Assembly (NCBI RefSeq): GCF_024347335.1
Contig: NZ_AP025463.1
Span: 620,001 to 684,000, forward strand
Direction: 5' to 3'
DNA length: 64,000 nt
From: Vibrio celticus
Lineage (GTDB): Bacteria; Pseudomonadota; Gammaproteobacteria; Enterobacterales; Vibrionaceae
The translations under genes were made by a program, and so were the position numbers. Shown one piece after another: positions 42,522 to 50,718 of this stretch (position 1 is its first letter; each line of letters begins with the position of its first letter). The notes below the pieces were generated by a model. It was not told where the DNA came from. It was given only the letters and a program-made list of their open reading frames with translations, and ran no database searches.

Positions 42522-42710
42522 ATGAACAACTTATTGAAAAACATTAAAGAATTCATGAATGACGAAGAAGGCCTAACAGTCATTGAGTATGTGATCGGCG
42601 CAGCTATGTTGGTTTTAGGATTGACAACCATATTTAGCGGAATCGGTAGTGCGCTATCAACAAAACTAACCGCGATTGTTGGTGCGATTAGTACTACAAC
42701 TGCACCATAG
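42522..42710 (+). CDS. flp: Flp-family type IVb pilin, first
   Basis: A 62-residue Flp prepilin, the major subunit of the tight-adherence pilus. The leader MNNLLKNIKEFMNDEEG is cut after Gly; LTVIEYVIGAAMLVLGLTTI follows with the Glu-Tyr pair at +5/+6 that marks Flp pilins. The mature protein has about 45 residues, mostly one hydrophobic helix. AAGGAGAGA before the ATG is the strongest ribosome binding site of the island, which fits a subunit made in bulk. First gene of the main tad operon. Confidence 0.95.
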   Translation: MNNLLKNIKEFMNDEEGLTVIEYVIGAAMLVLGLTTIFSGIGSALSTKLTAIVGAISTTTAP

Positions 42711-42715
42711 AAAAC

Positions 42716-42868
42716 ATGAATTTTAAAGGCATTAAAAAGCAGAAAGGACTAACCATTGTCGAATACATTATCGGTGCGGCTTTGCTTGTTTTTCTTGCTT
42801 GGGCAATATTCTCTGGTATAGCCACCGCCTTATTCAGTAAATTCTTAATAATTGTGTCAGGTATATAA
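42716..42868 (+). CDS. flp2: Flp-family type IVb pilin, second
   Basis: A 50-residue frame directly after flp: MNFKGIKKQKG is the leader and LTIVEYIIGAALLVFLAWAI the mature start, with the same Gly cut site and Glu-Tyr pair. The mature chain would be 39 residues. It starts only five bases after the flp stop and lacks a strong ribosome binding site, so it is probably made at a lower level through coupling. Aggregatibacter also has flp-1 and flp-2 in tandem, where flp-2 is dispensable. A minor pilin is a fair guess. Confidence 0.88.
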   Translation: MNFKGIKKQKGLTIVEYIIGAALLVFLAWAIFSGIATALFSKFLIIVSGI

Positions 42869-42872
42869 ATGA

Positions 42873-43403
42873 ATGATAAGTGAATCTCTAGTATTTTGGA
42901 TGCTACTAATTGTCGTATCAGTGTTCGATGTAAAAGAAAATCGAATACCGAATAAAGTTCTGATTTTATTTATATTGTTGTACTTTATTTTATCAATTAA
43001 TAGTGGCTCTACTTGGGGTTCGCTTGCCATTTCTTTGGCCGGGTCAGCAGCTTTTTTCGTTTCAGGACTTTTTTTATATTTCTTACGAGCAATGTCTGCG
43101 GGTGATGTGAAGTTTTTGGGTGTGATAGGTTTATATGTCGGATGGGGAAGCTTACTCGATACTTCTTATTATATTCTCATTGCCGCAGGGATAATAGCTA
43201 CGTTTTATTTACTTTATAACCGTGCCAACAGCGAGTCTCTAACCGTTAGAAGTTATTTTGAAGAAAAACTAATGTTAGTTAGTGGGGTTTCAACAAATAC
43301 AAGAAACTCGTCTACGGCACATTCTCGGTATTCTAATAAGGTGACGATGCCTTTCGCACCTTCCGTTGTTATAGGTTTAGCGATGTATAGCTATTTTACA
43401 TAG
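42873..43403 (+). CDS. tadV: Prepilin peptidase TadV/CpaA
   Basis: A 176-residue inner-membrane aspartic peptidase that cuts Flp pilin and the TadE/TadF pseudopilins. The two catalytic aspartates are visible in VFDVKENRIPNK (about D19) and in MSAGDVKFLGV (about D78); the second motif reads SAGD instead of the usual GxGD. About five hydrophobic segments are present. It lacks the methylase domain of PilD, as is normal for TadV. The final 40 residues (from SYFEEKLMLV) form an extra loop before the last helix. It starts four bases after flp2. Confidence 0.92.
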   Translation: MISESLVFWMLLIVVSVFDVKENRIPNKVLILFILLYFILSINSGSTWGSLAISLAGSAAFFVSGLFLYFLRAMSAGDVKFLGVIGLYVGWGSLLDTSYYILIAAGIIATFYLLYNRANSESLTVRSYFEEKLMLVSGVSTNTRNSSTAHSRYSNKVTMPFAPSVVIGLAMYSYFT

Positions 43404-43442
43404 ATCAAACTAAATCACTAATCGATGTGTTGGAGAGGACAT

Positions 43443-44792
43443 ATGGATATGAGAGGGATACCTTCCCCGAGTAATTTAAAGCCTCAAATATCAGCTCCTA
43501 TGGTTCCGACTTCCATTGAAATGCTTGGTGTTCCTGAGGTTGTTGTTGAAAACTTGTTGCTCAAGCACTTATCCGCTTACCCTAAATCTGATGTGCTGGA
43601 ACTTTCTAACTATTTGTGTGTAGTGACACATATTGTTGAAAACGGACTTGCGGTACTCAGAAATAAATCCCTTATCGAAGTATTCCAACCTACTTCTACT
43701 TTGTCTTTGGAATCGTCTTCTCATAGTCATGTCCGTTATTCCTTGTCAGAAAAAGGCTTAGAAGAGGCCGACCTTGCGTTCAAACGAGATGCTTATTTAG
43801 GTCCAGTTCCTGTTTCTCTCAAACAATATACTGAAATTGTAGAGCAACAAGATTTAAGGGCAGAGCTTGTTACTCGCCCTGATGTGGAAGCTGCATTGAG
43901 TGATGTTTACGGCGTACAAAAAATGATCTCCGTGTTAGGGCCGGCAATAAACTCGGGTAGGGCGCTGTTGTTGTATGGGCACGCTGGTACAGGTAAGACT
44001 TTTGTTGCGTCTCGTATCGTAAATGCGCTTCATACTTCAGTTTTTATCCCCTATGCCGTTTATGCGCTAGGGAATGTCATTAAGGTTTTTTCAGCGCAAC
44101 ATCATACCCCTTTAGATCGTAATGGCAGTGAGCAAACTGTTTCACTCCGAGATCAATACGATAAGCGATGGCTCAATTGTGAACGTCCTAATATCCAAGT
44201 GGGTGGAGAGCTCACCATGGATATGCTTGAGGTAAATCACTCCGAGCACAATCGCGTTTGGTTAGCACCTTTACAAATGATGGCTAATAACGGCATCTTT
44301 GTTATTGATGATCTGGGGCGCCAACCCATGCCGGTGGATGCTTTGCTCAACCGCTGGATCGTACCAATGGAATATTTCTTTGATCACCTGTCATTACCGA
44401 ATGGGCAACAAATCACCATGCCATTCGTTTTAACGCTCGCATTTTCTACCAATTTGAATCCTGAAAAGATCAGTGACCCTGCCTTTCTACGTCGCTTGGG
44501 CTACAAAATAGAATTCAAGCCTCTGAATCAGCAAGATTATGAAGCTCTGTGGGTGAGCGTAACTGTTGATAAAGAGATAGAGCTGCAAGATGGTTTCTTT
44601 GAGCGTTTGTCTCAAATGCATACGCTGCACAAAGTACCGCTTTTCCCTTGTTTACCGAAAGACCTTGTTGGTATTAGCAAAGACATTCTTTCGTTTGAGC
44701 AACTCCCACCCGTTATCACATTCGACATTCTAGCCATGGCATGGAAAGTCTATTTTACCTCTGATGGACACGAGGAAGAGAATAATGAATAA
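43443..44792 (+). CDS. AAA-type ATPase of the tad island
   Basis: A 449-residue protein with an N-terminal part of about 115 residues that looks like a winged helix (helices, then VRYSLSEKGLEEADLAF) and an AAA-type ATPase domain. Walker A is GHAGTGKT (about 179-186); Walker B is IFVIDDLG (about 289-292); DPAFLRRLGYKIEF holds likely arginine-finger residues. It is not TadA or TadZ. It lies between tadV and rcpC and overlaps rcpC by eight bases, so it belongs to the operon. Similar ATPases have been seen in some tad loci, labelled as chaperone-like; the role is unknown. ATG at 43443 has GGAGAGGA. Confidence 0.82.
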   Translation: MDMRGIPSPSNLKPQISAPMVPTSIEMLGVPEVVVENLLLKHLSAYPKSDVLELSNYLCVVTHIVENGLAVLRNKSLIEVFQPTSTLSLESSSHSHVRYSLSEKGLEEADLAFKRDAYLGPVPVSLKQYTEIVEQQDLRAELVTRPDVEAALSDVYGVQKMISVLGPAINSGRALLLYGHAGTGKTFVASRIVNALHTSVFIPYAVYALGNVIKVFSAQHHTPLDRNGSEQTVSLRDQYDKRWLNCERPNIQVGGELTMDMLEVNHSEHNRVWLAPLQMMANNGIFVIDDLGRQPMPVDALLNRWIVPMEYFFDHLSLPNGQQITMPFVLTLAFSTNLNPEKISDPAFLRRLGYKIEFKPLNQQDYEALWVSVTVDKEIELQDGFFERLSQMHTLHKVPLFPCLPKDLVGISKDILSFEQLPPVITFDILAMAWKVYFTSDGHEEENNE

Positions 44793-45534
44793 GAGTCAAG
44801 TTTTCCTACTGTTTTTACTGTCCGTAGTATTCGGTTTAGCCGCTGTATTTTTCGCTAAACAATGGATGGACAATCAAGTTCAACCGACGATTGAAGTCGA
44901 GCAAGTTGAGCGTCATCCGGTTGTAGTGGCATCTCAAGAAATTGAAGCTGGAACCATAATTGAAGAGCAATATTTAACAACGAAGTTGATGGAAGTTGAT
45001 TGGATCAATGAAAACAACTATTCGGATAAAGCGGAGCTTATCGGAAAAGTAGTCGCCAATACTATTTATTCCGGAGAGGTGCTTCACAAGTTACGTTTTA
45101 CTGTGCCAGGAGAGGGGTCAACACTTGCTGCTCTCATCCCTGAAAATAAACGTGCGGTAACGATACGTGTTGATGATGTTATTGGTGTGGCCGGTTTCTT
45201 ATTACCGGGGAATAAGGTTGATATTCTCAATACCGTTTCTTACGGAAAAAATTCTGCAGCGACTCAAACGGTCTTAAAAGACATTAAGGTTTTAGCCGTC
45301 GACCAAACGGCTAAAACGAAAGAAAACAGTCCGATTATCGTTCGTGCGGTAACACTTGAGATGACGCCAAAAGAGGCGGAGAAGCTTCTCACGGCTAAAA
45401 GCAAAGGTAGTATTCAGCTGACCTTGAGAAATCCACATGAAGTAGAGAAAAAAGTGGTTCGTCGATATGTGCCTAGACCAAGTGTCACCATTATCAAAGG
45501 TACAGAAACATCTAGTGTGCGCGTCAAGGATTGA
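44785..45534 (+). CDS. rcpC: Flp pilus assembly protein RcpC/CpaB
   Basis: A 249-residue protein anchored by an N-terminal helix (VFLLFLLSVVFGLAAVFFA). A SAF domain follows at about 45-105 (VVVASQEIEAGTIIEEQYLT), then the RcpC/CpaB domain (RAVTIRVDDVIGVAGFLLPGNKVDI). RcpC works with the secretin RcpA and may bind peptidoglycan through the SAF domain. The start is the ATG overlapping the end of the ATPase gene. The basic C-terminus (RRYVPRPSVTIIKGTE) is typical. Confidence 0.92.
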   Translation: MNKSQVFLLFLLSVVFGLAAVFFAKQWMDNQVQPTIEVEQVERHPVVVASQEIEAGTIIEEQYLTTKLMEVDWINENNYSDKAELIGKVVANTIYSGEVLHKLRFTVPGEGSTLAALIPENKRAVTIRVDDVIGVAGFLLPGNKVDILNTVSYGKNSAATQTVLKDIKVLAVDQTAKTKENSPIIVRAVTLEMTPKEAEKLLTAKSKGSIQLTLRNPHEVEKKVVRRYVPRPSVTIIKGTETSSVRVKD

Positions 45535-45542
45535 GGTGAGAT

Positions 45543-47000
45543 ATGAAAATATTATTAGCGTGTGTTTTTAGCCTGATTTGTTTTTCGGCAGCCAGTGTTG
45601 CTGCACTGCAGACGGGAAAAACGGTCACGGTTCCACATCACAAATCTACGCATGTGGTGCTGTCGGGAAAAGCGGCGAAGGTTTCTCTTGGTGATCCTGA
45701 AGTCTTAGACATTGTGATTTTGAAATCTAATGAGTTGTTCTTAATTGGTAAAAAATTAGGGGCGACAAACTTGATGGCTTGGGATTCGCGAGGTCAGTTG
45801 ATTGAGTCTATTAACATAGAGGTTACTCATGATCTTAATAGCTTAAAGTCAAAGCTATACGAGTTTCTTCCTGATGAGACGATTGAGGTTCATAGTGCGC
45901 AAAACCGTTTGCTGTTAAGTGGGCAAATCAGTAATCAACAAAAAATGAATGTAGCGATGCGAATTGCCGAAACTTATGCGGCAGGACAAGCAGCGGATGA
46001 TGCTAAAGAAAGTGGTAGTGAGCAAGCAGCCGCAACGGGTGTGATCAACTTGATGTCTATTGGTGGCGCACAACAAGTTATGCTTGAAGTAACGGTCGCC
46101 GAGGTTCAGAGAAGCTTAGTGAGAAAGTTCGATGCTAACTTCCATTTCTTCCAAACCAGTGGTTCTAACTTTTCGTGGGGCGCTTCATCAGTCCCTGCAG
46201 GTGTATTGGGCGCAACGCCAATTTTCGATATCCCAACCTCTACCGATTACGGGATTTTAGGTTCTTTCATCGATAGTAATACCTTGTTTACTTTTGCTCT
46301 TGATGTCGCGAAGCAAAACGGTGTGGCTAAGGTATTAGCTGAGCCAAACTTAACCGCATTGAGTGGCTCAAAAGCTGAGTTCCTAGCGGGTGGTGAATTT
46401 CCTATTCCTGTTCCCGACGATGATGGAATTACCATTGAGTACAAGGAATACGGTGTTGGGTTGAAATTCATACCTACCGTACTCAGCGATAAAAAAATCA
46501 ATCTTAACCTAGCGGTTGATGTGAGTGAGATAGCTAACAGCAGTTCATTGACTATCGATCCTGGTTCGACGAATGCGACTTATTTTATCCCACCAATCAC
46601 ACGTCGAAGTGCATCTTCTACGCTTGAGCTTGCTGATGGCCAAACTATCGGTATTGCAGGGTTGTTGAGTGAGAATGTACGAGATGTCAGTAACAAAATG
46701 CCGGGTATTGGTGATGTGCCGATTTTAGGTCAGCTTTTCAATAGTCAGGAATACATATCGGGTGAAACCGAGTTGGTCATTCTTGTCACCCCTAGACTCG
46801 CCAAACCGGTGGATAGAAGTAAAATCACGCTACCAACTGATGCCTTTGTAGATCCTAATGATCTGGAATATTACTTATTAGGTAGAAGTGCTTACATTGC
46901 TGAGCCTTCTGATTCTGAAGACAGCAGCAATACAAATTCAGACAAAGGAATCGCGCCAACTGATGGTGGCAGTGAAGGTTCATTTGGTCATGATTTATAA
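45543..47000 (+). CDS. rcpA: Outer-membrane secretin RcpA/CpaC
   Basis: A 485-residue secretin that forms the outer-membrane channel of the Flp pilus. A signal peptide (LLACVFSLICFSAASVAA) precedes a pilus/MSHA N1-like domain (HKSTHVVLSGKAAKVSLGDP) and a BON-like segment. The secretin domain spans about 175-420, with VMLEVTVAEVQRS, AEPNLTALSGSKAEFLAGGE and the GDVPILGQLFNS motif. The C-terminal 60 residues are Ser/Asp-rich. It follows rcpC by eight bases with GAGGTGAG. Confidence 0.94.
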   Translation: MKILLACVFSLICFSAASVAALQTGKTVTVPHHKSTHVVLSGKAAKVSLGDPEVLDIVILKSNELFLIGKKLGATNLMAWDSRGQLIESINIEVTHDLNSLKSKLYEFLPDETIEVHSAQNRLLLSGQISNQQKMNVAMRIAETYAAGQAADDAKESGSEQAAATGVINLMSIGGAQQVMLEVTVAEVQRSLVRKFDANFHFFQTSGSNFSWGASSVPAGVLGATPIFDIPTSTDYGILGSFIDSNTLFTFALDVAKQNGVAKVLAEPNLTALSGSKAEFLAGGEFPIPVPDDDGITIEYKEYGVGLKFIPTVLSDKKINLNLAVDVSEIANSSSLTIDPGSTNATYFIPPITRRSASSTLELADGQTIGIAGLLSENVRDVSNKMPGIGDVPILGQLFNSQEYISGETELVILVTPRLAKPVDRSKITLPTDAFVDPNDLEYYLLGRSAYIAEPSDSEDSSNTNSDKGIAPTDGGSEGSFGHDL

Positions 47001-47010
47001 GGAGATAGAT

Positions 47011-47259
47011 ATGATTAGAACAATGATGGTCTTTCTCGTCATTCTATTAGCGGGTTGCGCGAATGACGCACCTTTGGGTCAGTCGGTTGCTAAGCTGCAA
47101 GCAGAACAAACGTACAACCCTAATGCGACTCAAGAGAACTTACAGGTTTTACCTGATGGTACCGGAGAGCGAATGCAAGCTGGGTACGATAAGTATGTGG
47201 GTAAAGGTGATGAAGAACTCTCCGGAAGTAGCAGCCAGGTTTTAAAGAGCTTTAATTAG
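47011..47259 (+). CDS. Small lipoprotein of the tad operon
   Basis: An 82-residue protein with a lipoprotein signal (MIRTMMVFLVILLAGC, lipidated Cys at about 16) and a short hydrophilic body. AAGGAGATAGAT before the ATG at 47011 fixes the start. The same frame is open farther upstream inside rcpA, but that part is not credible. It stands where rcpB/cpaD sits in other tad loci. It is too short for CpaD and no family is recognised. A pilotin or a periplasmic stabiliser of the secretin is a reasonable guess. Confidence 0.8.
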   Translation: MIRTMMVFLVILLAGCANDAPLGQSVAKLQAEQTYNPNATQENLQVLPDGTGERMQAGYDKYVGKGDEELSGSSSQVLKSFN

Positions 47260-47273
47260 TTTGGAGGTACTTT

Positions 47274-48539
47274 ATGTTGTATCAAGTATCAAGAATGCCT
47301 AAAAAACAGGGCGGATTGGTGGTCATATTTGTGACCATTGCGCTGTTAGTTTTCCTAGCTGTATCTGCCTTAGCGGTGGATATAAATCATATGTTAGTGA
47401 ATAAAACTCGCCTGCAAAATGCTGTTGACTCTGCGGCTTTAGCAGCAGCGACGATTTTAGATAACAGCAAAGATCAAACTGCGGTATCAACAGAAGTTAC
47501 ATCAACATTAAATGCGATGGCGGGATCTTCTGGCAATCATGAATTTGATTTTTCGACTGCTGTAGTAACCGTAGAGTACTCGAATAATCCGCAAGATTTT
47601 ATTGGAGTGGCAACGTTCGGTGCTGACGATGATGTTTATGTGCGAGTCAATGTCAGTTCATTGGATATGGATGAATTCTTTATTCAGATGTTTGGTTTGG
47701 CCAAAAGTGTATCTGCAACCGCTGTTGCAGGACCAAGTTCTGGTCAACAAGTCGTAAACAACATTGTACCGATTGGAGTGTGTATTGGTGATGGAACCTC
47801 AGATAATGATGTAAATGAAGATGGCTATCACGATACTACTGGCGCGGAAATTACCAACGTATTTGGTTATGAAGTCGGTAGTGTTCAGGCGCTTAAAGTC
47901 GGAGACAAAAAGCTGTCTCAGATGGGGAATGGTAACTACCACTTGCTGGACTTTGGATCTGGTGGGAGCACAGTTAGAGAAGCTTTGGCTGGATACTATG
48001 ATTACTCAGTTGCGATTGGCGATGATGTCACAACTAAGCCCGGAGGAACGGTTGGCCCTACAGGTCAAGGGCTGAACACTCGTTTTGGTGATTACGGTGG
48101 AGGATTGGCGAGTTCAGATTATCCTTCCGATTACGTAACAACAGAACCTAGTTCTAAAATTACGATAGACAGCAAAACAGGCGATATAGACTTTGATGGT
48201 TCTTATACCTATGCGCAATATGAGGCCGCTACAAACGCATGTATTGCAAATAACGGTTCTGGTTGCGTTTCCGGTGGTACTGCATGGCGACGTATCCTCC
48301 CAATTCCTATGGTCGACTGTTCAGGGAAAAGTGGTGGAGTAACCAGTTTTACTGTAGAGAAAATAGGGTGTTTCTTCTTATTGCAAAAAGCGCCAACAAA
48401 CAATTCTGGCACGCCTGCTGTGTTTGGTGAATTTATACACTCTTGCAGTGTCGCTGGTGGCTCTAGTGGCTCAGAGTCATCCACTGAAGGTCCATATACG
48501 ATTGTGTTGTATAAGGATCCTGATGGAGAGGGGTCGTAG
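47274..48539 (+). CDS. TadG-like protein without a von Willebrand domain
   Basis: A 421-residue protein with a TadG-type N-terminus: GLVVIFVTIALLVFLAVSAL is the membrane helix and DINHMLVNKTRLQNAVDSAA the conserved segment after it. The rest is Gly/Ser/Asp-rich with Cys residues in CIGDGTSDNDVNEDGYHD, CIANNGSGC and CSVAGG. The Asp-rich loop resembles calcium-binding repeats. No MIDAS motif is seen. It overlaps nothing and starts with TTGGAGG. It leads a second pseudopilin block (TadG-like, TadE, TadE) inside the main operon. It could be a surface tip protein. Confidence 0.8.
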   Translation: MLYQVSRMPKKQGGLVVIFVTIALLVFLAVSALAVDINHMLVNKTRLQNAVDSAALAAATILDNSKDQTAVSTEVTSTLNAMAGSSGNHEFDFSTAVVTVEYSNNPQDFIGVATFGADDDVYVRVNVSSLDMDEFFIQMFGLAKSVSATAVAGPSSGQQVVNNIVPIGVCIGDGTSDNDVNEDGYHDTTGAEITNVFGYEVGSVQALKVGDKKLSQMGNGNYHLLDFGSGGSTVREALAGYYDYSVAIGDDVTTKPGGTVGPTGQGLNTRFGDYGGGLASSDYPSDYVTTEPSSKITIDSKTGDIDFDGSYTYAQYEAATNACIANNGSGCVSGGTAWRRILPIPMVDCSGKSGGVTSFTVEKIGCFFLLQKAPTNNSGTPAVFGEFIHSCSVAGGSSGSESSTEGPYTIVLYKDPDGEGS

Positions 48540-48541
48540 TT

Positions 48542-48970
48542 ATGAATAGTAAATTCAAAAAACAGCAAGGTTTTGCTGCGATTGAAATGATGATTGCGAC
48601 ACCGGTGTTACTGTTTTTCTTGGTGTTGGTTCTTGAGCTGGGAAACATTTTAATCCACTACAACATCATCTCAAAATCTGTTCAAAATGGGGCCCGTTAT
48701 GCGGTTACTGAGGTTTATGGAACACAAGGTGGAACAGTAGCGCCTACTGCAGAAATTCAAAACATAGTGGTTTATGGGAAGAATACAGTCGGTACTGCAA
48801 TACTCTCGAGCCTTGTCACTTCTGATGTGACAATTACCCCTCCTTCTGGCGATAGTTACGTGCGAGTGACGGTTAATTACAACTATGTTCCGCACTTTTT
48901 ATCTATCCCATTTTCATCGGAAAGTTTATCGGTTCCTTTAAGCGTCTCGTCCGTGATGAGGGTTTTCTGA
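48542..48970 (+). CDS. TadE-family pseudopilin (main operon, 1)
   Basis: A 142-residue pseudopilin with the leader MNSKFKKQQG, the cut site G|FAAIEMMIATP (Glu at +5), a hydrophobic helix VLLFFLVLVLELGNILI, and SKSVQNGARYAVTE as in TadE. It follows the TadG-like gene after two bases and ends on the start of the next gene (TGATG overlap). Similar in layout to the second protein of the upstream block (FAAIEMTLIAP), so the two blocks may derive from a duplication. Confidence 0.87.
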   Translation: MNSKFKKQQGFAAIEMMIATPVLLFFLVLVLELGNILIHYNIISKSVQNGARYAVTEVYGTQGGTVAPTAEIQNIVVYGKNTVGTAILSSLVTSDVTITPPSGDSYVRVTVNYNYVPHFLSIPFSSESLSVPLSVSSVMRVF

Positions 48971-49470
48971 TGAAGTTAATCAAGAAACAAAACGGTTTAG
49001 CCATCATTGAGTTTACGATTGTTTCTTGGTTGATATTCTTGCTGATTTTTTTGATTGTCGCCTTGGGGGCTTATGTCTTTTCACTGCAAATAGTGAACGA
49101 AGCGACAAGAAAAGCAGCAAGGTTAGCCACCGTTTGTTACGTGTTGGATCGCGATAATATTGCAGGGGTTGTTGTAGAAGATATACCCATATTAGGCTTT
49201 AGTGATAGTAATTTGGAGGTTGCGTATTTGGATGCTGCAGGCGCTGAGATTACTTCTGATCTGGAAGCAAATCTGAGTGCGATTAAGTTTGTACGAGCAA
49301 GAGCGACAGGTTATGGCATTCAACTGATCAGTAACCTAAGCTTTTTAGGAACGAATGGTTTTTTGGCTGCACCTGCATTTGAGACGATTTTACCGTCTGA
49401 GAACTTAGGTGTGATAAGAGCGAATTCAAATACTAGGACAAGATGTCCGAAACAAATACAGGGTGAGTAG
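48970..49470 (+). CDS. TadE/TadF-family pseudopilin (main operon, 2)
   Basis: A 166-residue pseudopilin with leader MKLIKKQNG and G|LAIIEFTIVSWLIFLLIFLI (Glu at +5). The segment NEATRKAARLATVCYV follows the helix as in TadE/F proteins. The N-terminal site is nearest to the first protein of the upstream block (IAIIEF). Its start overlaps the previous stop by one base, and tadZ starts two bases after its stop. A role as minor pseudopilin is inferred from family and position. Confidence 0.85.
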   Translation: MKLIKKQNGLAIIEFTIVSWLIFLLIFLIVALGAYVFSLQIVNEATRKAARLATVCYVLDRDNIAGVVVEDIPILGFSDSNLEVAYLDAAGAEITSDLEANLSAIKFVRARATGYGIQLISNLSFLGTNGFLAAPAFETILPSENLGVIRANSNTRTRCPKQIQGE

Positions 49471-49471
49471 C

Positions 49472-50686
49472 ATGGGCGAAGCAATTGATATTTTACCTAA
49501 TGAAGACGATGCGATTCGCCTTAAAACTAACTTGAATGTATGGCTGATTTATAACAATGAGAATTTTCATGCTCATATGAGGCAGCAGTTGAAACGTTGT
49601 CGAAACGTGCATATTGAGTCTTTTTCTTTGTTAGGTATGACTGAAGAGTATGTGAAAAATATTGATGCCCCTGATCTAATCTTTGTTGAAGCAAGCGGTG
49701 GCTGGGCTCAGAAAATGGTGGATTTGCAAAGCTACAATCTGCAGTTAGAAGAGCATGATTTATCTTTGGTTGTGTTTGGTGATGAAAGTGACAATGGTTC
49801 ACTAAAAATAGCGCTAAGACTCGGTGCTTCGGATTTTTTGTCTCACGATATATCTATCTCTGGTCTTCTCCCCTTACTAAAGAAAACAGCGGCAGAGAAA
49901 ATTGAAAACTCGAGCTACGGAGAAGTGTTCTTATTTATCAACACTAAAGGTGGTATGGGGGCGACAACCTTAGCGCTCAATACAGCCGTAGAAATAGCAA
50001 GTTACCACCCGAATGAGGTGCTGTTGCTCGATATTGACCTCCAGTTTGGTGTTATTCCTGAGTATTTGAATATCACGCCGACCTACAGTATTTCTGATGC
50101 CATCGATAGCTCAAATGATTTGGATGAGATGTCTTTGAGTAGCTTGGTGAATAAGCACACATCAGGGTTACACGTTTTAAGTTTCAAGCATGAAAATAAC
50201 GCAGATGATTATGAACATGCTCAGAAAATCGGGAAGTTACTGCCCGTATTACGTCGCTTCTATCGCTATATTATTATCGATTTTTCTCGAGGGTTGGATC
50301 ATATCTTCGCATCGGCTATCTCTCCTGCGACTAAGGTGTTACTTGTTGCTCAACAAACCTTGGTTTCGGTTAAAAATAGTAATCGATTAATTCGAACGCT
50401 CAAGTTTGAGTACGGATTGCAGCAGGACTCAATTGAGATCATTGTGAATCGTTATGAAAAGCGACAAACCATCAAGCTAACAGACATAGAACAAACCGTT
50501 GGAAAGCATGACATCCATTTAATGCCTAATGATTTTAAGGTGGCTCTTGAGAGCGCCAATTTAGGTTTGCCGTTGGTTGAATCGAAGAAAAAGAGCTCGA
50601 TTACACGGTCGATTATTGATTTGTCCCATATCCTTTCTCCTCCAGAACAAGAAGAGAAAGGTTGGCTTAAAAAAATATTTTCATAA
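49472..50686 (+). CDS. tadZ: Pilus localisation ATPase TadZ/CpaE
   Basis: A 404-residue protein. The N-terminal third is a receiver-like domain (VWLIYNNENFHAHMRQQLKR, then DLIFVEAS). The rest is a ParA/MinD-type ATPase with the deviant Walker A site NTKGGMGATTLALNTAVEIA and LLLDIDLQFGVIPEYL. TadZ places the pilus machine at a cell pole in other bacteria. The ATG at 49472 follows GGGTGAG; the frame is open three codons farther but into the previous gene. It precedes tadA as in most tad operons. Confidence 0.92.
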   Translation: MGEAIDILPNEDDAIRLKTNLNVWLIYNNENFHAHMRQQLKRCRNVHIESFSLLGMTEEYVKNIDAPDLIFVEASGGWAQKMVDLQSYNLQLEEHDLSLVVFGDESDNGSLKIALRLGASDFLSHDISISGLLPLLKKTAAEKIENSSYGEVFLFINTKGGMGATTLALNTAVEIASYHPNEVLLLDIDLQFGVIPEYLNITPTYSISDAIDSSNDLDEMSLSSLVNKHTSGLHVLSFKHENNADDYEHAQKIGKLLPVLRRFYRYIIIDFSRGLDHIFASAISPATKVLLVAQQTLVSVKNSNRLIRTLKFEYGLQQDSIEIIVNRYEKRQTIKLTDIEQTVGKHDIHLMPNDFKVALESANLGLPLVESKKKSSITRSIIDLSHILSPPEQEEKGWLKKIFS

Positions 50687-50718
50687 CACGTTTGTTACAG
50701 CATATATGAGGGATCGTT

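Noticed and set aside
46888..47010. Upstream extension of the small tad lipoprotein frame into rcpA
   Set aside because: The extension is out of frame with the real rcpA end and would bury the lipoprotein signal peptide; AAGGAG marks the ATG at 47011.
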